From positions 1 through 27,224 of the forward strand of contig CAZWOB010000026.1 in the NCBI GenBank assembly GCA_964635295.1: a DNA stretch of 27,224 bases, in the 5' to 3' direction. This document shows, piece by piece, positions 23,186 through 27,224 of the stretch; the stretch's first letter is position 1, and every line of letters starts with the position of its first letter. Below the pieces are notes generated by a model. That model did no database searches, was not told the DNA's origin, and worked only from the letters and a program-made list of their open reading frames with translations. Made by a program: the position numbers and the translations under genes. The stretch comes from Waddlia sp964635295 (lineage in GTDB: Bacteria > Chlamydiota > Chlamydiia > Chlamydiales > Waddliaceae).

Positions 23186-26104
23186 ATGAGTTTTAGAACA
23201 GGTGAACATTCAGGGATATCCCCCAGACATCAATTTACTTTCAACGAATCGGATGGAACCATTCAATTGGCAAACGGCAAAAAGTATGTCGTTCAAATCG
23301 GTCAGGGAAACGATTTCCGCAATTTGGGAAAAGACAACCCTGCCATTATCAAGATGATTACAGAATTGCTGGATCAAGTTGGACAACAGGAAAATATCGT
23401 ATACAAAGATTTAAGTCAGACAGCGATCACATATGAAGGGATTACCACGGACCAGAAAGAAAGTACTCCTAGAACTTATAAAATAGCGACGTACGATACC
23501 CAGTATGCATCTATTACACGTACAGCCCAAGAGGCGATGGGAAACCTCCCCAAATCACCAGCTTCCTCCAGACGATTAAGAGGAATATCAATGACTGGAC
23601 AAGAGCCCTCTGATTTAACCAGAGAGAGAGAGCCTCAACCAATAGCCTCAAGTTCGAGTGATGTCCCTCCTCCCCCACAAGCATCAGACACGCAAACCTA
23701 CCCTTTGGAGGATGGCGCTACATTAACAGTGACACATGAACCAGCGGCCGTCGGAGGTGCACCTGAGCAACCGGCAAGTAGAGCTGATGATGTTGAAATT
23801 AGCGAAGTTACAGTCACTGTTTCACGAGATGCTCCGCCATCAGCAAGCGGTATTCATGCTGCAACGACAATACGATTCCAGCCAGCAGAAACGGTAGAAA
23901 CAGAACAGAAGGGAAAATGGCAGAGCATTAAAGACAGCATACTTCTGTTTCTAAGCAGATCTGACTTTTTAAGCGCTCGATTTGATACGCTGGCCCGTAT
24001 ACGAGCGGCCGTTGCGTCCTCAGATGCCAGAGCCGCGGATGTCGCTTCCAGAGTATTAACCGAAGGCGATAGAGTAGACGAAGAAACAGGAATGGAATTT
24101 ACACACTGTCTCCTACCCAAAAAAGCCGGATCTGAAAGAAGTAAAAATGGCTTTGATCATACAATGATTGGCCTTGAACAACTTGAAACCATTGCTTCTG
24201 AATCTGCACGTATCGACGGGAAAGTGAAAATAAGAAAAAGAGATGGAGCAACTATCATTAGAGCAGGTCACCGTGTTGGAAAGCCAGGTAAATCGAAAAA
24301 GTCGACAGGAACGAAGGGGAAGTCTGTGCAGGCGATGGAGGTTATGCTAAAAGGCTGTCTTCATCATAAAAGAGAGTTCAGCGAAAAACACAATCAATTG
24401 ATAAATGCCAAAAATTTATTAATAAATATTGACAACATCCCCGAATCCATTGACGATCTTCAGATAGATGAGTTGCTGTTACAAGCAGAAGCCCTGGGGA
24501 GTATTCATACATCAGATAGTCTAACCCTGCTGGTGGAAAAATTAAAAGAATTGAAAGCAACTGACGCAGATTCTCAACAAGCGAAGTTTGAAGAAGTCAA
24601 AGCTGCAAAAGTAGCCTTGCAAGATGTATTAAATGATGGAGGTGGAGTTATTAAAGCAGATCTCATGCAAACCCTTGACAGGCAATTAAAAACCATCGAT
24701 GAGAATCTTCAGAGAGTGAATTCTGTCGTCTCCCTACTAACGGAATTTTCCACTTGGGGTAAAGCCGTTGTTGCAAATAACAGCGAAGAACTCAGTCCTA
24801 TCTTGAGCAATTTACTTGAATTGGAACCAAAAAAAGAGGCTTGGATCGAAAGCAAAGAATTTTATAATCTGGTATTTGACACAAAAAACCGTACATTCCG
24901 ATCAAATTTTGAAAAAAATTACCGCTGGATGATGACATCAAAAGAATATATCGGGTTACTAAATGACCGATACAACGCGAACAAAGCGAAACTTGAAGCT
25001 ACAGATCCTGCTCTTGAAGCAGCCGATAGACAAGCTGTTGTTATAGAACAGAGAGTTGTTTTAGGAATGATCGCCAAATGGATCTCAAGCGATAGACTGG
25101 ATCCAAATGAGGTTGATCAAATTGTTTCAGAAGACCGAACAATTAAAGCAGTCATTACGTCAATCAAAGATGAGATTGCTGAAAATGATGACTATGAAGA
25201 CGAATATGATAGAATTAATAAAGCGCTGACAGCTGAGCCTCCCGTTGCTCCTGATACATCACCTGAAGCCCCAGATATGACATTTCAAGAGGATCTGGAA
25301 AAAGTTGCAGCAGGTGAAATCCGTAAAGCTGAAAGAGAGGCTCTTGTGCAAGATTTTCTTCACGACATAACTGCAATCACATCAAATCAATACCTAAGCA
25401 TTCTCCCATCAGAATTTGCGAGGTGTGGTTGGGCAAAGTCTAAAAAAGCTGAAACTAGTCCAAACATATTGGAACATATCAGTCAATTCAATATGTTAGG
25501 TCAATATTACCAATTATTAATTTTGACTGCTAAAAATGATGACGGTGGCAGGCGTGTACTTTCAACTGAAGAACAAGCACGTATGATTGAGTTCCTAATT
25601 GATGTTCAAACGAAAGCTGTTGAACAAGGCGATCTAACAACAGTTATGGGAATCCAAAGCGCTTTTACTGCTGCATCAATCGCTCGTCTAAAAAATGCAT
25701 GGGCACTGATACCTGATAAAAAAATGATCCAGCAAGCTCAAAATGCGGAGCATACAAATGTTGAATCAGCTAGAAAGGCTCAACGGGAATTTGCTGAAAA
25801 GCACCCTCAGGGGATCCATTATATGGGAAACTATCTCGGTGATTTAACTTTTTCAGTCGAGAATAGAAACTTTGTAGACTCAAAAGGTCCCAATACAATG
25901 ATTAATCAACATATGTTCGAACTTGTTTCCGGAGTTTTAGAGAAAGCGCTTAGATGTCAGAAAAATAGAAAAGTGATGCGACCAAATAGGAATATTTCAG
26001 CTGAATTAACTCTATTGAATGAATTTGAAGATGTAGATAGGGAATTCTATGCTCTTTCCCTTAAAGCGCAGCCAAGAGCACCAGCGCAGACCACGACAGC
26101 CTAA
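23186..26104 (+). CDS. RasGEF (REM-CDC25) domain protein, candidate host-directed effector
   Basis: A 972-aa protein with a eukaryote-type Ras guanine-nucleotide exchange module at its C-terminus. About 555-690 resembles the RasGEF N-terminal (REM) domain: FRSNFEKNYRWMMTSKEYI, LLNDRY, then EQRVVLGMIAKWI. About 715-928 resembles the CDC25 catalytic domain: FLHDITAITSNQYLSILPSEF, CGWAK, NILEHISQFN, EQARMIEFLIDVQTKA, GIQSAFTAASIARLKNAW and MGNYLGDLTF. The N-terminal half is unrecognised: a Ser/Thr/Pro-rich stretch (about 120-240), a basic patch (about 345-380) and mainly helical, charged sequence (385-550). No signal peptide or membrane helix is seen, which fits type III or other leaderless secretion. 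The ribosome site GGAGG is strong. The gene looks richer in A+T than its neighbours. The substrate is unknown. Confidence 0.85.
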   Translation: MSFRTGEHSGISPRHQFTFNESDGTIQLANGKKYVVQIGQGNDFRNLGKDNPAIIKMITELLDQVGQQENIVYKDLSQTAITYEGITTDQKESTPRTYKIATYDTQYASITRTAQEAMGNLPKSPASSRRLRGISMTGQEPSDLTREREPQPIASSSSDVPPPPQASDTQTYPLEDGATLTVTHEPAAVGGAPEQPASRADDVEISEVTVTVSRDAPPSASGIHAATTIRFQPAETVETEQKGKWQSIKDSILLFLSRSDFLSARFDTLARIRAAVASSDARAADVASRVLTEGDRVDEETGMEFTHCLLPKKAGSERSKNGFDHTMIGLEQLETIASESARIDGKVKIRKRDGATIIRAGHRVGKPGKSKKSTGTKGKSVQAMEVMLKGCLHHKREFSEKHNQLINAKNLLINIDNIPESIDDLQIDELLLQAEALGSIHTSDSLTLLVEKLKELKATDADSQQAKFEEVKAAKVALQDVLNDGGGVIKADLMQTLDRQLKTIDENLQRVNSVVSLLTEFSTWGKAVVANNSEELSPILSNLLELEPKKEAWIESKEFYNLVFDTKNRTFRSNFEKNYRWMMTSKEYIGLLNDRYNANKAKLEATDPALEAADRQAVVIEQRVVLGMIAKWISSDRLDPNEVDQIVSEDRTIKAVITSIKDEIAENDDYEDEYDRINKALTAEPPVAPDTSPEAPDMTFQEDLEKVAAGEIRKAEREALVQDFLHDITAITSNQYLSILPSEFARCGWAKSKKAETSPNILEHISQFNMLGQYYQLLILTAKNDDGGRRVLSTEEQARMIEFLIDVQTKAVEQGDLTTVMGIQSAFTAASIARLKNAWALIPDKKMIQQAQNAEHTNVESARKAQREFAEKHPQGIHYMGNYLGDLTFSVENRNFVDSKGPNTMINQHMFELVSGVLEKALRCQKNRKVMRPNRNISAELTLLNEFEDVDREFYALSLKAQPRAPAQTTTA

Positions 26105-26124
26105 TAATTGATTGAAATTAACGC

Positions 26125-26130
26125 TATAAT
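26125..26130 (+). promoter_or_regulatory. possible -10 of the ferredoxin gene
   Basis: A perfect TATAAT lies 41 nt upstream of the ferredoxin ATG, with no good -35 at the proper distance. A start near 26137 would produce an mRNA missing most of the 5' arm of the hairpin described at 26129-26168. Confidence 0.35.
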
Positions 26131-26168
26131 CCTCTATCATATTTAGTTTAAATTGATAGAGGATTTTT
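26129..26168 (+). terminator. hairpin after RasGEF gene; contains the ferredoxin ribosome site
   Basis: A perfect 11-bp inverted repeat (ATCCTCTATCA at 26129-26139, complement at 26154-26164) with a 14-nt loop and then T residues (26164-26168) can act as the RasGEF terminator. Its 3' arm includes AGAGGA, the ribosome site of the next gene, so readthrough RNA would hide that site. Confidence 0.6.
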
Positions 26169-26171
26169 CTT

Positions 26172-26438
26172 ATGGCAAAATTAAAATTTGAAACTACCGG
26201 AGAAGAGGTAGATCTTCCAGATGGCTCCCCCATTCAGGAAGTATGCGAAGAAGCCGGCATTCCCTTCGCCTGCACAGAAGGTGTCTGTGGAACGTGCGTC
26301 ATTGAAATTGAAGAAGGCGGAGAAAACCTCTCCGACCCTACACAGGAAGAGATTGACTTTTTGGGCGACGATCCGCAAGATGAAAGACTGGCATGCCAGT
26401 GCAAAATTAAACATGGCGAAGTAACGGTATCCTTCTAA
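26172..26438 (+). CDS. 2Fe-2S ferredoxin
   Basis: Small electron carrier (88 aa) of the plant-type ferredoxin fold. The cluster ligands are C34, C39 and C42 in CTEGVCGTC and C75 in LACQC, giving Cx4Cx2C and a distant fourth Cys, as in the family. The protein is acidic, as usual. AGGA lies 8 nt before ATG 26172. Its stop shares one base with the next start (TAATG), so it is coupled to the DUF1858-IscA gene. Its redox partner is unknown. Confidence 0.95.
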   Translation: MAKLKFETTGEEVDLPDGSPIQEVCEEAGIPFACTEGVCGTCVIEIEEGGENLSDPTQEEIDFLGDDPQDERLACQCKIKHGEVTVSF

Positions 26439-27004
26439 TGACCACACAAGAAATGATCCATCCTCAAATGACAATTGAGGAAATCCTAAGTAAATACCCC
26501 CATAAAGCGCAAAAGCTCGCCCAAGAGCTGACCAATGCCGGACTCCACTGCGTGGGATGTCAGGCCGCCACCTGGGAAACCCTCGAAGTGGGGATGCTCG
26601 GACATGGAATGTCGCAGTCCGATATTGAAAAACTAACGAAAAAACTCAACAACGTCCTCCTCGAAAAAACCGACAGCAATACCATAACACTCACTCCCCG
26701 AGCAGCGAAAAAATACCTTCAAATCCTCGAAGAGGAAGAAAAACAGGGGTGGGGGATCCGTTTTACGGAAAAAATGGCTGGCTGCAACGGGTTTGAATAT
26801 GTCCTGGACTACTCAGAAAAAGCAGAAGAAGACGACGAGGTCTTCCTTTCACAAGAAATTGAGATCCATGTAAACAAGGGATTGGTCGATCGCCTGCTCG
26901 GCGCAGAGATCGATTATATCGACGCCCTTCAAAACTCCGGTTTTAAAGTCACGAATCCTAATGTCCGCTCCGCTTGCGGTTGCGGCACCTCCCACGGTTA
27001 CTAA
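26438..27004 (+). CDS. DUF1858 - IscA/HesB-type fusion protein
   Basis: A 188-aa two-domain protein. Residues 10-75 resemble DUF1858 (MTIEEILSKYP, with the typical Cys pair in LHCVGCQAA, C38 and C41, and GHGMS). Residues 80-188 form an A-type Fe-S carrier domain (ITLTPRAAKKYLQILEEE, AGCNGFEY with C116, and ACGCG with C180 and C182), the three cysteines that bind Fe or an Fe-S cluster in IscA, SufA and ErpA. It probably delivers clusters, perhaps to the ferredoxin encoded just upstream; that partner is inference. It overlaps its neighbours by one base on both sides (TAATG). Confidence 0.9.
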   Translation: MTTQEMIHPQMTIEEILSKYPHKAQKLAQELTNAGLHCVGCQAATWETLEVGMLGHGMSQSDIEKLTKKLNNVLLEKTDSNTITLTPRAAKKYLQILEEEEKQGWGIRFTEKMAGCNGFEYVLDYSEKAEEDDEVFLSQEIEIHVNKGLVDRLLGAEIDYIDALQNSGFKVTNPNVRSACGCGTSHGY

Positions 27005-27224
27005 TGCCCTACGATCCGACACTTGCCGGTCGGATTGAATCCATTCTAGCGCATGAAGAGGGAACCACCTCCAAAAAGATGTTTGGAGGGATCTGCTTCA
27101 TGCTGTATGGAAATATGCTATGCGGCGTGGTGAAAGACCGCCTTGTCCTGCGCGTTGGACCCGACCTCTATGAGTCTTTTCTCGAAGAGGAACAGATCCG
27201 CCCTTTTGATTTTACCGGAAAGCC
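27004..27224 (+). CDS. TfoX N-terminal-domain protein (partial, runs off window)
   Basis: The frame starts with ATG 27004, one base inside the stop of the preceding gene, and stays open to the window end (73 complete codons). The visible part, beginning MPYDPTLAGRIESIL and containing KKMFGGICFMLYGNMLCGVV and LVLRVG, fits the TfoX N-terminal domain as found in short stand-alone proteins of unknown function. There is no reason to link it to competence. The C-terminus is missing. Confidence 0.8.
   Translation, partial: MPYDPTLAGRIESILAHEEGTTSKKMFGGICFMLYGNMLCGVVKDRLVLRVGPDLYESFLEEEQIRPFDFTGK

Noticed and set aside
26438..27224. Competence operon because of the TfoX domain
   Set aside because: Only the N-terminal TfoX domain is visible, it is common in short proteins unrelated to competence, and no competence genes are nearby.

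Overview
This window looks like a draft-genome segment of a Chlamydia-related bacterium (order Parachlamydiales or a close relative) rather than a Chlamydiaceae species. Four things point there: a dciA/DUF721-gyrB-gyrA-tmk-holB cluster laid out as in Chlamydia; a chlamydial-type second DnaA next to a very large YidC, with Lgt nearby; a Pkn1-like kinase with a C-terminal SUMF1 domain; and a eukaryote-like RasGEF protein of the sort seen in amoeba-associated intracellular bacteria. Unlike Chlamydiaceae, which use the futalosine route, it carries the classical menaquinone (Men) pathway. The family cannot be fixed from the sequence alone. A run of 100 N inside menF marks an assembly gap.

Layout. 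Everything from 111 to 15982 is on the minus strand and everything from 16107 onward is on the plus strand; the switch is a short divergent promoter region (15983-16106). In transcription order the minus-strand block is: Pkn1-like kinase/SUMF1 protein and a low-molecular-weight tyrosine phosphatase (2-nt gap); then, from an extended -10 promoter with a perfect palindrome, dciA-like, gyrB, gyrA, tmk, holB, menF (broken by the gap), menD in two overlapping frames, a DUF2937-like membrane protein, menB, menA, menC and menE. Many junctions are ATGA overlaps or a few bases apart, so replication/topology genes and quinone genes probably share transcripts. menH is absent from the cluster.

The plus-strand block is: yidC, dnaA, ahcY, tRNA-Pro(TGG) with promoter and strong terminator, lgt (with an inserted segment of about 90 residues), a 409-nt intergenic region holding a strong promoter and a 171-bp MITE-like element, a 972-aa REM-CDC25 RasGEF protein (likely a secreted effector), then a tight Fe-S group: 2Fe-2S ferredoxin, a DUF1858-IscA/HesB fusion, and the start of a TfoX-N-domain protein cut by the window edge.

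Most striking are the RasGEF protein and its MITE-interrupted leader, the menD split exactly at a domain boundary with an ATGA overlap, the HRD-to-HRG change in the kinase, the non-canonical GyrA quinolone-pocket residues, the Lgt insertion, and hairpins that overlap the likely ribosome sites of lgt and the ferredoxin gene.
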